Origin: Flavobacterium keumense
Lineage (GTDB): Bacteria > Bacteroidota > Bacteroidia > Flavobacteriales > Flavobacteriaceae
DNA length: 64,000 nucleotides
Reading direction: 5' to 3'
NCBI RefSeq assembly: GCF_029866485.1
Contig: NZ_CP092332.1
Coordinates: 1,612,001 to 1,676,000, forward strand
A program made the position numbers and the translations under genes. Positions within the stretch are counted from its first letter, which is position 1. Every line of letters begins with the position of its first letter. Shown here piece by piece: positions 1 to 8,189 of this stretch. The notes under the pieces are model-generated. The model was not told the DNA's origin. It made no database searches and saw nothing but the letters and a program-made list of their open reading frames with translations.

Positions 1-1103
1 TTTATAGAAACGTTCAAGCTTCGGGAGTAATTCCGCAAATATCAGCTATTATGGGGCCTTGTGCCGGAGGAGCGGTGTATTCACCAGCTATGACCGATTT
101 TACGATGATGGTGGAAGATACGAGCTATATGTTTGTTACCGGGCCTAATGTGGTTAAAACAGTAACTAATGAAACCGTAACTTCCGAAGAATTAGGAGGA
201 GCAAGTACTCATTCTACTAAGTCAGGAGTGGCTCATTGCACTTCGGCTAATGATGTGGAATGTTTGGAAGATATAAAGCGTTTGTTGAGCTATTTGCCCC
301 AATCCAATAAAGAAAAGCCTAAAAATTTGTCTTACATACTTAATGATGAAATAAGAGAGAAATTAGGGGCTATAATTCCAGATAATCCTAACAAGCCGTA
401 CGATATGCACGAAGTGATTTCAGGTATTATTGACGAAGATTCATTTTTTGAAATCCATAAGAATTACGCAGAAAACATTATTGTAGGTTTTTCAAGAATA
501 GGTGGGCGTAGTGTTGGTATTATTGCTAATCAGCCTATGATTTTAGCGGGTGTATTGGATGTAAATTCATCGATCAAGGCAGCACGATTCACGCGTTTTT
601 GCGATTGTTTTAACATTCCGTTACTAGTAGTGGTTGATGTGCCAGGTTTTTTGCCAGGAACAGACCAAGAATGGAATGGAATCATTGTGCATGGGGCTAA
701 ATTGTTGTACGCTTTAAGTGAGGCTACGGTACCAAGAGTAACCGTAATTACACGAAAAGCCTATGGAGGTGCTTATGATGTGATGAACTCTAAACACATT
801 GGTGCCGATATGAATTTTGCATGGCCATCTGCCGAAATTGCAGTTATGGGTGCAAAAGGAGCGAGTGAAATTATCTTTAAAAAAGAAATTAGTGAAGCTC
901 CGGATCCTGCTGCCAAATTATTAGAAAAAGAAGCTGAATATGCCGATTTGTTTGCAAATCCATATACAGCTGCACAACGTGGGTTTGTAGATGAGGTAAT
1001 CTTACCACAAGATACTCGTAAAAAAATCATCAAAGCATTTAGCATGTTAGAAAACAAAGCGAGCATAACTCCAAATCGTAAACACGGTAATATTCCTTTA
1101 TAA
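1..1103 (+). CDS. acyl-CoA carboxylase, carboxyltransferase (beta) subunit, 5' truncated
   Basis: The reading frame is open from the window edge (frame of base 3), so the N-terminal part lies outside. This is the carboxyltransferase subunit of a biotin-dependent acyl-CoA carboxylase, most like propionyl-CoA carboxylase beta (PccB). It moves the carboxyl group from carboxybiotin to the acyl-CoA. Visible hallmarks are the [12 protein letters not shown] oxyanion-hole stretch, the [10 protein letters not shown] motif in the C-terminal crotonase-like half and the later [10 protein letters not shown] and [12 protein letters not shown] blocks. The family is usually a little over 500 residues and about 367 are present here. 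A hairpin terminator follows directly, so this is the last gene of its unit. Acetyl- and methylmalonyl-type relatives share these motifs, so the acyl substrate is inferred. Confidence 0.9.
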   Translation, partial: YRNVQASGVIPQISAIMGPCAGGAVYSPAMTDFTMMVEDTSYMFVTGPNVVKTVTNETVTSEELGGASTHSTKSGVAHCTSANDVECLEDIKRLLSYLPQSNKEKPKNLSYILNDEIREKLGAIIPDNPNKPYDMHEVISGIIDEDSFFEIHKNYAENIIVGFSRIGGRSVGIIANQPMILAGVLDVNSSIKAARFTRFCDCFNIPLLVVVDVPGFLPGTDQEWNGIIVHGAKLLYALSEATVPRVTVITRKAYGGAYDVMNSKHIGADMNFAWPSAEIAVMGAKGASEIIFKKEISEAPDPAAKLLEKEAEYADLFANPYTAAQRGFVDEVILPQDTRKKIIKAFSMLENKASITPNRKHGNIPL

Positions 1104-1124
1104 ATAGTTATTATTATAAATTTT

Positions 1125-1153
1125 AAAACCACTTTTAATGAGGTGGTTTTTTT
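1125..1153 (+). terminator. intrinsic terminator after the carboxylase gene
   Basis: An 8-bp perfect stem, AAAACCAC (1125-1132) with GTGGTTTT (1143-1150), closes a 10-nt loop and runs into seven T residues. Confidence 0.75.
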
Positions 1154-1185
1154 GTAGTGGTATGATTTAAATAATTACATACCCC

Positions 1186-1284
1186 AAAAAAATAGGGGGT
1201 AATTGTATTATTATGTTATAATATTGGTTTAAAATACTTGTTTTTTTGTTGTAAAAATATAATTAAGTAAAAAAAATAGGGGGT
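1186..1284. repeat. direct repeat AAAAAAATAGGGGGT, two copies 84 bp apart
   Basis: The copies at 1186-1200 and 1270-1284 are identical over 15 bases. The G5 tract stands out against the local AT-rich sequence. The function is unknown; a regulator-binding pair for the porin gene is one possibility. Confidence 0.6.
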
Positions 1285-1435
1285 TGTCGTTATTTTTTAA
1301 TTATAAACACCTTAATTTAATAGTGTTTTAAATTGTAAATTTATATTTTTTGCGAATTTTATTTTGAATTTGATAAAAATGCTTATACTGTTGAATATAA
1401 TTTATCATTTTATCTTTTTAATTGATAAAAGTTGA

Positions 1436-1443
1436 TAGTTTTG
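1436..1443 (+). promoter_or_regulatory. candidate -7 promoter box of the porin gene
   Basis: TAGTTTTG matches the Bacteroidota -7 consensus TAnnTTTG, but no TTG stands at the usual 17-23 nt upstream. It would give a leader of about 110 nt. Confidence 0.3.
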
Positions 1444-1561
1444 CTTCAGAAACAAAAAATAATTCAGTTGTTATTTGAGAGAGATAAATTATATGATTTC
1501 GATACACTGAATAATTTCAATTTCTTAAAATAAACTAATAGTAAATTAAAATTAATTCGAC

Positions 1562-2551
1562 ATGAAAAAAGTAATTACCATCTTCGCTTTGGTACTATCA
1601 AGTACATTTGCCTTTGCTCAAGACACCCCGTTAGAAATTTCAGGATCTGCTGATGCGTATTGGAAATACGATTTTGCAAAAACAGCTAATATTCCAACAA
1701 GTTTTGCTACAGATCAAAATTCATTATCCTTAGGTATGATTGATGTAGTCTTAAAGAAAAAAACTGGAAAGACTTCATTTGTTGGTGAAGTGTCTTTTGG
1801 GCCTAGAGGAGCAGGACAATCTATTCCTGATGTAAATGGTCAATCATTTCATATTCAAAATTTGTATGCAACTTATGCCGCATCGGATAAATTAAGTTTA
1901 ACAGCAGGATATATGGGAACATTTATAGGATATGAAGTAATTTCACCTCTCGGAAACTTCCATTATTCAACGTCTTATTTGTTTACTAATGGGCCATTTC
2001 AAAATGCTGGGATAAAAGCTAATTATGTTGTATCTAGTAAAGTAAGTTTGATGGCGGGATTATTTAATGATCAATGGAACACATATCAAGCTACTCCTAA
2101 ATTTGGTTTAAATGCTTTTGGAGCTCAATTAGCAGTTACTCCAGCCGAAGGATTTACAGCGTACATTAATTTACTAACAGGCTCTGAAAGTGGAACAATT
2201 GTCGATTTAACTACTGCGTATCAAGTATCTCCTAAATTTAAATTAGGGTTAAATGCAGCTGATTTTTCTGGTGTAACAAGCGGAACTGGTTATACAGGTG
2301 TAGCAATTTATCCATCTGTTGCTATATCTGATTCTTTTGGATTGGGATTACGTGCAGAATCGTTTAAATCTAAGACTACAGACATTTCGGTTTCAGCCTT
2401 TACGTTGTCAGCTAATTTGAAATCAGGAGGATTAACATTTATTCCAGAAATACGATTGGATAATGCATCGGAAGATAGTTTCTATACTTCTAATGGTAAT
2501 CCAACAAAATCAGCTTCTCAATTTGCATTGGCAATGGTGTACGGTTTTTAA
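1562..2551 (+). CDS. outer-membrane beta-barrel porin, OmpL-like (BBP2 type)
   Basis: A 329-residue protein with a clear signal peptide (MKK, hydrophobic core, cleavage near AFAQD at residue 20). The rest is alternating amphipathic strands such as KLSLTAGYMGTFIGYEV, ending with a C-terminal aromatic residue (MVYGF), as expected for an outer-membrane barrel. The overall look matches the putative beta-barrel porin-2 family. Its likely role is passive uptake of small solutes, but the substrate cannot be read from the sequence. It is a single-gene unit with a long AT-rich upstream region and its own terminator. The family assignment is moderately sure; the outer-membrane location is well supported. 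Confidence 0.75.
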   Translation: MKKVITIFALVLSSTFAFAQDTPLEISGSADAYWKYDFAKTANIPTSFATDQNSLSLGMIDVVLKKKTGKTSFVGEVSFGPRGAGQSIPDVNGQSFHIQNLYATYAASDKLSLTAGYMGTFIGYEVISPLGNFHYSTSYLFTNGPFQNAGIKANYVVSSKVSLMAGLFNDQWNTYQATPKFGLNAFGAQLAVTPAEGFTAYINLLTGSESGTIVDLTTAYQVSPKFKLGLNAADFSGVTSGTGYTGVAIYPSVAISDSFGLGLRAESFKSKTTDISVSAFTLSANLKSGGLTFIPEIRLDNASEDSFYTSNGNPTKSASQFALAMVYGF

Positions 2552-2617
2552 TTACTAAGTTGTGTTGTGTTGTTTCTGACTTATTTCAAGAGACAATGGT
2601 GTTTTAAATAGTAGGAG

Positions 2618-2661
2618 AACTGCTCAAAGGCTATGGTAATAGTTTTTGGGCAGTTTTTTTA
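2618..2661 (+). terminator. intrinsic terminator after the porin gene
   Basis: AACTGCTCAAA (2618-2628) pairs with TTTGGGCAGTT (2645-2655) over 11 bp with one G-U pair, followed by a run of T. Confidence 0.75.
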
Positions 2662-2680
2662 TATATAGTTATAGAATAAG

Positions 2681-3484
2681 TTATTGTTTTTTATAGATGC
2701 AGTAAATTGTGTTTATTGTTTTAGGATCTAATATATCGTTCACTTCTGTTTGGATATAGTGAAGTTTAAATGCTTTGATAGCAGAAGAAAGGTTTCGGGT
2801 ATCGTATCCAATAATACGTAAACCTTGTTCAATATTAAAATCTTGTGGCGCTTCTTTTATTTCATTATCTGACCAAACTCCAAATCCTGAATCGGCTAAG
2901 AGTTTCCAGGGGAATAAAACACTTGGGTCTGATTTTCTTGTAGGAGCAATATCTGAATGAGCAATTATATTTTGAGTTGGTATGTTGTATTCTTTTTTTA
3001 ATCTGGAAAGAAGAGCTAGTAAGCTGTTAATTTGGTTGTCTGAAAAAGGTTCAGTACCGTTATTATCTAGTTCTATTCCGATGGAAGTTGAATTAATATC
3101 TGTGTTTTTTCCCCAACTTGCATTTCCTCCATGCCAAGCTCTTAAATAATCATTTAGCATTTGAACCACTTTTCCATCATCACTAATTACGTAATGAGCA
3201 CTTACCTGCGTTTTTGGTAATGTGAATGTTCTAATGGTTTGTTGAAGTGAATCCTGTGCTGTATGATGAATAATGATAAAGTTGGGTTTGCGAAGATTAA
3301 AATTAACAGTACTAATCCATTCAGGATTAATTCCGTTTTCTAGCGGGGTCGTTTTTTTTGAGGAAAGCTTCTTTTGAAAACCCCGTAATTGACTTTTGTA
3401 TGATTTTTCACTTGATCGAAACGGATGGGTACCGCATGAAGAAATAATTGTAATTACAAAAAAATATAGCAAATATTTTTTCAT
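2681..3484 (-). CDS. N-acetylmuramoyl-L-alanine amidase, AmiD-like lipoprotein
   Basis: This 267-residue enzyme belongs to the amidase_2 family. It hydrolyses the bond between N-acetylmuramic acid and L-alanine in peptidoglycan or its fragments. The N-terminus is a lipoprotein signal with the lipobox ISSC (Cys17), so the mature protein should be membrane-anchored. The zinc site is complete: His73/74 in IIHHTAQD, His176 in IIAHSDIAP and Asp186 in RKSDP, the pattern of E. coli AmiD. The last 60-70 residues resemble the small peptidoglycan-binding helical domain that follows the catalytic domain in AmiD. It lies 14 nt after the Gly/Tyr-repeat gene on the same strand and is probably cotranscribed with it. 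Confidence 0.88.
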   Translation of the reverse strand: MKKYLLYFFVITIISSCGTHPFRSSEKSYKSQLRGFQKKLSSKKTTPLENGINPEWISTVNFNLRKPNFIIIHHTAQDSLQQTIRTFTLPKTQVSAHYVISDDGKVVQMLNDYLRAWHGGNASWGKNTDINSTSIGIELDNNGTEPFSDNQINSLLALLSRLKKEYNIPTQNIIAHSDIAPTRKSDPSVLFPWKLLADSGFGVWSDNEIKEAPQDFNIEQGLRIIGYDTRNLSSAIKAFKLHYIQTEVNDILDPKTINTIYCIYKKQ

Positions 3485-3498
3485 GGCTTTTTTTGAAC

Positions 3499-4005
3499 TT
3501 AATTGGAATCAGTAGTTGCGTCTTTCTTTTTTTTCTTTGATTTTTTTGGATTTTTTGCATCCTCTTGCATAGCCTTATACTTCTCTTTTTGAGTTTGGGT
3601 TAGCAGTTGTTTAATTTTAGAATCAGTAAGTTCTGATAGTGTTTGAATTTCTTTAATTTTATCATCTTGACTAATTTCTTGTTTCATTATTGCACCTTGA
3701 GACTTAATACTTTCAGTAAGTATATTTGCAACAGCAATTTCTTGTAGAGCATCTAATTGTAGTTCGGGTTTTAATTGTTCCATGATTTTACTAACAGTAA
3801 CTTCAACAGGAATTTCTTTTGGTTTATCAGGATGTTGATTCATTCCGCCCATTCCGCCCATGGCACCCATTCTGCTGCCATAGCCTCCGTATCCTCCATA
3901 ACCGCCATATCCTCCATATCCTCCATAACCACCATATTGAGCAAAAATTGAAGTGCAGCTAAAAAATAAAGCTATTATTAGAATGAGGGTGAATTTATTT
4001 TTCAT
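3499..4005 (-). CDS. secreted protein with a Gly-Gly-Tyr repeat segment; function unknown
   Basis: 168 residues with a signal peptide (cleavage after SIFAQ, about residue 22). A low-complexity run of GGY triplets, then Gly/Met-rich sequence, fills roughly residues 23-55. The following 90 residues are helical and polar, with a pattern (LQLDALQEIAVANIL, later LLTQTQKEKYKAM) loosely like Spy/CpxP-type periplasmic chaperones. The tail is very basic (KKSKKKKKD). I do not recognise a characterised orthologue. It sits between rimO and the amidase gene, and a candidate -7 box lies 18 nt upstream. The Spy-like reading is an inference only. Confidence 0.6.
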   Translation of the reverse strand: MKNKFTLILIIALFFSCTSIFAQYGGYGGYGGYGGYGGYGGYGSRMGAMGGMGGMNQHPDKPKEIPVEVTVSKIMEQLKPELQLDALQEIAVANILTESIKSQGAIMKQEISQDDKIKEIQTLSELTDSKIKQLLTQTQKEKYKAMQEDAKNPKKSKKKKKDATTDSN

Positions 4006-4023
4006 AAAAAATTAATTTTGAAT

Positions 4024-4031
4024 CAAATTTA
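4024..4031 (-). promoter_or_regulatory. candidate -7 box upstream of the Gly/Tyr-repeat gene
   Basis: TAAATTTG on the minus strand fits TAnnTTTG and lies 18 nt before the ATG. No convincing -33 element was seen. Confidence 0.35.
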
Positions 4032-4048
4032 ACAAAAGAATTTAAACT

Positions 4049-5362
4049 TTATATGGGTTCACCATACAAATCAAATTCGGTTGCTTCGATGATTTTGATA
4101 GTGACAAACTCTCCTGTTTTTAGATAGTGTTGAGTAGCGTCAATTAGGACTTCATTGTCAACATCAGGGCTATCATATTCAGTACGACCAACAAAGTGTC
4201 CACCTTCTTTTCGGTCAATGATGCATTTGAAAGTTTGACCTACTTTTTCTTGGTTCAAATCCCAAGAAATTTGCGATTGCAATTCCATAATTTCATTCGC
4301 GCGTTCTTGTTTTACAGTATCTGGAACATCATCTTCCAATAGATAGGCCGAAGTATTTTCTTCATGTGAATAGGCAAAACATCCCATTCTGTCAAATTTC
4401 ATTTCCTGAACAAATTCTTTTAAGATTTCAAAATCTTCTTTAGTTTCTCCAGGATAGCCAACAATCAAAGTAGTTCTGATAGCTATACCAGGAACTGCTG
4501 CTCTAAAATCTTTCAACAACTGAGTTGTTTTGGCTTGAGTCGTTCCCCGTTTCATAGATTTTAAAATAGAATCAGAAATGTGTTGCAACGGAATATCGAT
4601 ATAATTACAAATCTTTGGTTCACGCTTCATTACCTCTAAAACATCCATTGGAAATCCAGTAGGAAAGGCATAATGCAAACGAATCCATTCAATTCCTTCC
4701 ACTTTTACTAGAGCTTCTAATAACTCGGCTAGATTTCTTTTTTTGTAAATGTCAAGGCCATAATATGTTAAGTCTTGGGCAATTAAAATCAATTCTTTCA
4801 CTCCGTCTTTAGCTAAACCTTCGGCTTCTTTAACCAATTTTTCAATAGGTTGTGAAACGTGTTTTCCTCTCATTAACGGAATAGCACAAAAACTACAAGG
4901 TCTATCACAACCCTCAGCTATTTTTAAATAAGCATAATTTTTTGGCGTGGTAGTTAAACGTTCACCTAATAATTCATGCTTATAATCTGCCCCTAAAGCT
5001 TTTAAAAGTTGCGGTAATTCGGTGGTGCCAAAAAACTGATCTACATTCGGAATCTCTTTTTCTAAATCGGGTCTGTAACGTTCCGATAAACATCCGGTTA
5101 CAAAAACTTTATCTACTAATCCACGTTCTTTTTTATCAGCATATTCTAAAATCATATTCACTGATTCCGCTTTTGCATTATCAATAAAACCACAGGTGTT
5201 AATTACAATAATGTTGCCTTCTTCAGCTTCAGGTGCTTCGTGTTCTACTTCTTTGCCGCTGGCACGAAGTTGCCCCATTAAAACTTCACTATCGTAGATG
5301 TTTTTAGAACATCCTAGGGTAATTACATTGATTTTATTTTTCTTTAAAGACTTCGTTCTCAT
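4049..5362 (-). CDS. rimO: ribosomal protein S12 methylthiotransferase RimO
   Basis: A 437-residue radical-SAM enzyme that methylthiolates an aspartate of ribosomal protein S12. The three-domain layout is clear. The N-terminal UPF0004 domain has its three cluster cysteines (Cys18, Cys57 in INTCGF, Cys91 in VTGCLS). The radical-SAM core has Cys152/156/159 in CDRPCSFC. A C-terminal TRAM domain follows (KVGQTFKCIIDR onward). Conserved RimO signatures such as RLHYAFPTG and IPLQHISDSILKSMKRGT separate it from the related MiaB. Length is normal for the family. A complete promoter lies 33 nt upstream. Confidence 0.95.
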   Translation of the reverse strand: MRTKSLKKNKINVITLGCSKNIYDSEVLMGQLRASGKEVEHEAPEAEEGNIIVINTCGFIDNAKAESVNMILEYADKKERGLVDKVFVTGCLSERYRPDLEKEIPNVDQFFGTTELPQLLKALGADYKHELLGERLTTTPKNYAYLKIAEGCDRPCSFCAIPLMRGKHVSQPIEKLVKEAEGLAKDGVKELILIAQDLTYYGLDIYKKRNLAELLEALVKVEGIEWIRLHYAFPTGFPMDVLEVMKREPKICNYIDIPLQHISDSILKSMKRGTTQAKTTQLLKDFRAAVPGIAIRTTLIVGYPGETKEDFEILKEFVQEMKFDRMGCFAYSHEENTSAYLLEDDVPDTVKQERANEIMELQSQISWDLNQEKVGQTFKCIIDRKEGGHFVGRTEYDSPDVDNEVLIDATQHYLKTGEFVTIKIIEATEFDLYGEPI

Positions 5363-5394
5363 AATAGTAGACTTTCAATAGTTGGAAAGGTGGG

Positions 5395-5427
5395 CAAAAT
5401 TACATTTTTTATTTTTAGGAGCGCCAA
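5395..5427 (-). promoter_or_regulatory. rimO promoter
   Basis: On the minus strand TTG (5427-5425) is followed after 22 nt by TAATTTTG (5402-5395), matching TTG-N17-23-TAnnTTTG. Transcription would start about 28 nt before the ATG. Confidence 0.55.
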
Positions 5428-5512
5428 TATTTTCTTATTTATGGGGTTTTCTCCTTTTGTTCGTTATAATTTCCTCAGGATCGATCAGTAGGATTTTCAC
5501 TACCATCGGGGA

Positions 5513-5546
5513 TAAAAAAAACATCTTGTTTTTCAATACAAGATGT
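5513..5546 (-). terminator. intrinsic terminator after the FadL-type gene
   Basis: ACATCTTGT (5521-5529) and ACAAGATGT (5538-5546) form a 9-bp perfect stem. The minus-strand transcript then runs into eight U residues. Confidence 0.8.
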
Positions 5547-5568
5547 CTTTAATTTTAGTTTTATATTT

Positions 5569-7071
5569 TTATAGCTCAAACAAAAGTGTCAAAGTAACTG
5601 TACTTTTTTTGGTATTGATAGCTGCGCCATCAGTAAGTCCTTGCTCAAAGAAACCTTGTTTCGAATCTCTTTTGAAAGCAGCGTAAGACAAATCCAATTT
5701 GGTACCACCAAAATTATAGCCAATTCCTGTTGAAAAGCCTTTTAAGTCTCCAATTGTAGTCTTATTTTTGTATGGACTTTGTTCATAACGGTAACCACCT
5801 CTCAAACTCCACGCTTCAATTTTATACTCAGCTCCAATTCGCAATTCTTCTGCGTTAATTAGTAAACCGTTTAAGCTGTTGTTTAGGTCTCTAAAATAAG
5901 CGTCATTTGCTGGCTTAAATTGGGTGTTGTTGTAATCTTTTAAAGTGTAATCAATGCTAATTAATCCTTTTTTGCCAAAAATATAAGCCATACTTCCAGT
6001 CCATTTGCTTGGGGTTTGCAATTTGTATGGGTCGTAATAATTGGTGATGTTTGGATTGACTACATCAGGTGCTAATTCTCCGGTTGTGTTGGCACTAACA
6101 GCGATAAGCTTCTGAGTAAATTCATCACTTAAACGATACCAAGTAGGAGATTCGTATGCTAAGCCTAATCGTAATGAATTGGTAATTTTAGCGATGGCAC
6201 CTAATTGAAAAGATAATCCAGTTCCGTAAGTATATAACTCGTTGTCAAATTGAATTCTTGAAATCGTATAATTTGAGGTTAGGGGCGCATTGTTGTCTTC
6301 ATAAAATCTTGCGAACTGTCTGAAGTCAACAAAATGAGTGTTTAAATTAAATCCTAAGTATATTTTATCTCTAAACGATGAAGATAAATTAAAAGATAAT
6401 TTGCCATTGTAACCTTTGTTGTTAATAGTACTTTCATGATAATAGTTTCCGTTGTCAGCTACATTTGAAACATAGCTAGTATTGTTTGGAGTAGTACTAC
6501 TAGGATTAAATACATAAGCCTGATATCCCAAAAAAGCTTGTTGAGCACCATGTCCAAGATCTCCATAATTAGAATTTTCTAATACACTTAAAGGAATGCC
6601 ATTAGCATATGATAAGAAGTAACGATCAATAGAATGTGTTGGATTGGTTCCTGCAGAGAAAATAGAATTATTTAGATTATTAGTATTTTCATAGTTAATA
6701 CCTATTGAGATTTTTTTCCAATCATTAGATGTTTGTTGGTTTTTAAAAACAAATACACCTCCCGCCTGATTGAGGTCTATAGAATGGTTTGTTTCTTTTG
6801 TTTTTTCTCCAAAATAATCAGAATTATTGGTGGTACCGTTTGAATTTAAAGTAAAACCTAGTTGATTGTTTGAGAAAATAGCGTAACCTGCGGGGTTAAT
6901 ATTGATAGAAGATAAATCTCCTCCTAAAGCTCCAAAAGCACCACTCAAAGCATTGAAACGGGCAGTTCCGTTGATATTACTTTGCGCATAACGTAAAGCG
7001 TCTCTAATTTCTTGTGCATGAAGATGGTAAAACGAAAGACTAACTAGTATAAGTAAGATATTTTTTTTCAT
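5569..7071 (-). CDS. OmpP1/FadL/TodX-family outer-membrane protein
   Basis: 500 residues with a signal peptide ending at LHAQE (about residue 20). The N-terminal segment that follows, RFNALSGAFGALGGDLSSININPAG, carries the GAFGALGGDxSxxxxNPAG pattern typical of the FadL family, in which this region forms the plug of a 14-strand barrel. The remainder is beta-strand rich and ends in LLFEL. Relatives carry hydrophobic compounds across the outer membrane; the substrate here is unknown. It follows the Tyr-rich lipoprotein gene by 56 nt on the same strand with no clear promoter between them, so cotranscription is likely. Confidence 0.8.
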   Translation of the reverse strand: MKKNILLILVSLSFYHLHAQEIRDALRYAQSNINGTARFNALSGAFGALGGDLSSININPAGYAIFSNNQLGFTLNSNGTTNNSDYFGEKTKETNHSIDLNQAGGVFVFKNQQTSNDWKKISIGINYENTNNLNNSIFSAGTNPTHSIDRYFLSYANGIPLSVLENSNYGDLGHGAQQAFLGYQAYVFNPSSTTPNNTSYVSNVADNGNYYHESTINNKGYNGKLSFNLSSSFRDKIYLGFNLNTHFVDFRQFARFYEDNNAPLTSNYTISRIQFDNELYTYGTGLSFQLGAIAKITNSLRLGLAYESPTWYRLSDEFTQKLIAVSANTTGELAPDVVNPNITNYYDPYKLQTPSKWTGSMAYIFGKKGLISIDYTLKDYNNTQFKPANDAYFRDLNNSLNGLLINAEELRIGAEYKIEAWSLRGGYRYEQSPYKNKTTIGDLKGFSTGIGYNFGGTKLDLSYAAFKRDSKQGFFEQGLTDGAAINTKKSTVTLTLLFEL

Positions 7072-7127
7072 AATCTATTCTAAGGTTTGAGATTTTTGAT
7101 TTTTAAGTAAGGTGTGTTGCTAAAGAT

Positions 7128-8087
7128 TTATCGGTTGCCTCTTCTTCCTCCTCCATAAGATCCACCTCCTCCATAAGATCCACCGCTAGAACGGCTATAA
7201 TCTGAATCAGATGATCTTGAAGGAGTGTAGCTGTCACTACTGCTTGGGCTGTAAGATCTTGAAGGGGTATACGAATCGTTCTTACGATTTGGATTATAAT
7301 TCCTGGCTGGGTTAGTATTACTATCGGATGATCTTGTTCTGTTAATGTTGTTATATAAAAAATTTGGGTTTTGAGTGTTGTTTGAGTTACTGCTAAATGA
7401 AGGTGTCGATCTTGTTGAGCGATAACTACCTCTATTTGAGTAATTTGCTGGGTTTTGAATAACTGTTCTTCCTATATAATTTCCTGAATAATTTGTGTTA
7501 TTAGTATAATTAGAACCTCTTCTACTATTGTTGTAAGAGTAATTTGTTCCTCGGTACGAATGATGATATATTGGGTAATTCCAATATGTTGGAGAGTAAT
7601 AGTATCCAAAATAATTAGGATAAACCCAACCGTAATATGAATAGTCCCAATAATTATATGGATAACCCCAATTAGAATAAGGATTTCTCCAACCATATCC
7701 GTAAAAAGGATATCCGAATGACATACCCCAATTGTTAAGGTAATAATTGATGGTTACATTTTTAGAATTACTACCCCAACTGGCGTAATTGGAATTATTT
7801 TGACGATTAATAGTGTCGTTATAGCTTGTATAACTATCAATGTCTGTGAAGATTGCAGTAGTATCATTACTGTCTTGTAATGAATTAAAATAATTTTGAT
7901 ACGCTGTTGCGGATTCATTAGAAATTATTCTTCTCTGAATTTTAGAATCAGTAGAGCCATAAATGCCATCTGTGTCATAATAAGAGCTATTTTGATACGA
8001 ACTACAAGAAGTTATTACAAAAATGCTTAAAAAACCAATTATGGAATAAAGAGAGGGCTTTGGGAAAGAAATAAAATTAGTTTTCAT
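7128..8087 (-). CDS. Tyr/Asn/Ser-rich lipoprotein of unknown function
   Basis: A 319-residue protein. The N-terminus is a lipoprotein signal with the lipobox ITSC (Cys28). The mature part is strongly biased. A central block of about residues 120-185 is dense in Tyr, Trp, Pro and Gly (for example WGYPYNYWDYSYYGW). A C-terminal block is rich in Ser, Arg, Asn and Tyr with repeated SYTPSRS units, and the end is Gly/Arg-rich (GGGSYGGGRRGNR). I do not recognise a domain. The composition suggests an exported, largely disordered or sticky surface protein. It is transcribed divergently from proS from an almost abutting promoter and is followed by the FadL-type gene. Confidence 0.65.
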   Translation of the reverse strand: MKTNFISFPKPSLYSIIGFLSIFVITSCSSYQNSSYYDTDGIYGSTDSKIQRRIISNESATAYQNYFNSLQDSNDTTAIFTDIDSYTSYNDTINRQNNSNYASWGSNSKNVTINYYLNNWGMSFGYPFYGYGWRNPYSNWGYPYNYWDYSYYGWVYPNYFGYYYSPTYWNYPIYHHSYRGTNYSYNNSRRGSNYTNNTNYSGNYIGRTVIQNPANYSNRGSYRSTRSTPSFSSNSNNTQNPNFLYNNINRTRSSDSNTNPARNYNPNRKNDSYTPSRSYSPSSSDSYTPSRSSDSDYSRSSGGSYGGGGSYGGGRRGNR

Positions 8088-8104
8088 ATCTGTAGGTTTT
8101 TTTA

Positions 8105-8135
8105 TTGTTGCACATTACAAAAATAGTTAGTTTTG
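8105..8135 (+). promoter_or_regulatory. proS promoter
   Basis: TTG (8105-8107 or 8108-8110), then 20 or 17 nt, then TAGTTTTG (8128-8135). The longest open frame would begin inside this -7 box, which argues for the ATG at 8190 as the real start. Confidence 0.6.
8118..8125 (-). promoter_or_regulatory. candidate -7 box of the Tyr-rich lipoprotein gene
   Basis: TATTTTTG on the minus strand matches TAnnTTTG exactly and lies 30 nt before the ATG. It is only two bases from the proS -7 box on the other strand. No good -33 element was seen. Confidence 0.4.
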
Positions 8136-8189
8136 CCAAACTATTTAGTTAATGTAAACGAAAACAAAATTTGTGCCAAAACAATAAAT

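Larger units (their letters stand above)
1154..1561. other. AT-rich intergenic region before the porin gene
   Basis: This stretch has no supportable gene. It holds two copies of the 15-mer AAAAAAATAGGGGGT (1186-1200 and 1270-1284). The first is the right arm of a TACCCC/GGGGTA hairpin. Further on are repeated TTGATAAAA words, a candidate -7 box, and a 7-bp inverted repeat ATTCAGT (1462-1468) / ACTGAAT (1505-1511) in the presumed leader. Confidence 0.6.

Noticed and set aside
3900..3945. CRISPR-like short repeats near 3.9 kb
   Set aside because: The periodic sequence is the in-frame GGY coding repeat with no spacers; no CRISPR array was seen in the window.
7472..7696. 74-codon minus-strand frame rich in Ile and Thr
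   Set aside because: It is the shifted reading of the Tyr-rich block of the lipoprotein gene on the same strand; the composition follows from that repeat-like DNA.
8133..8189. 19-codon N-terminal extension of proS starting with TTG
   Set aside because: Its start codon lies inside the -7 promoter box, and the ATG at 8190 gives the usual N-terminus of the family.
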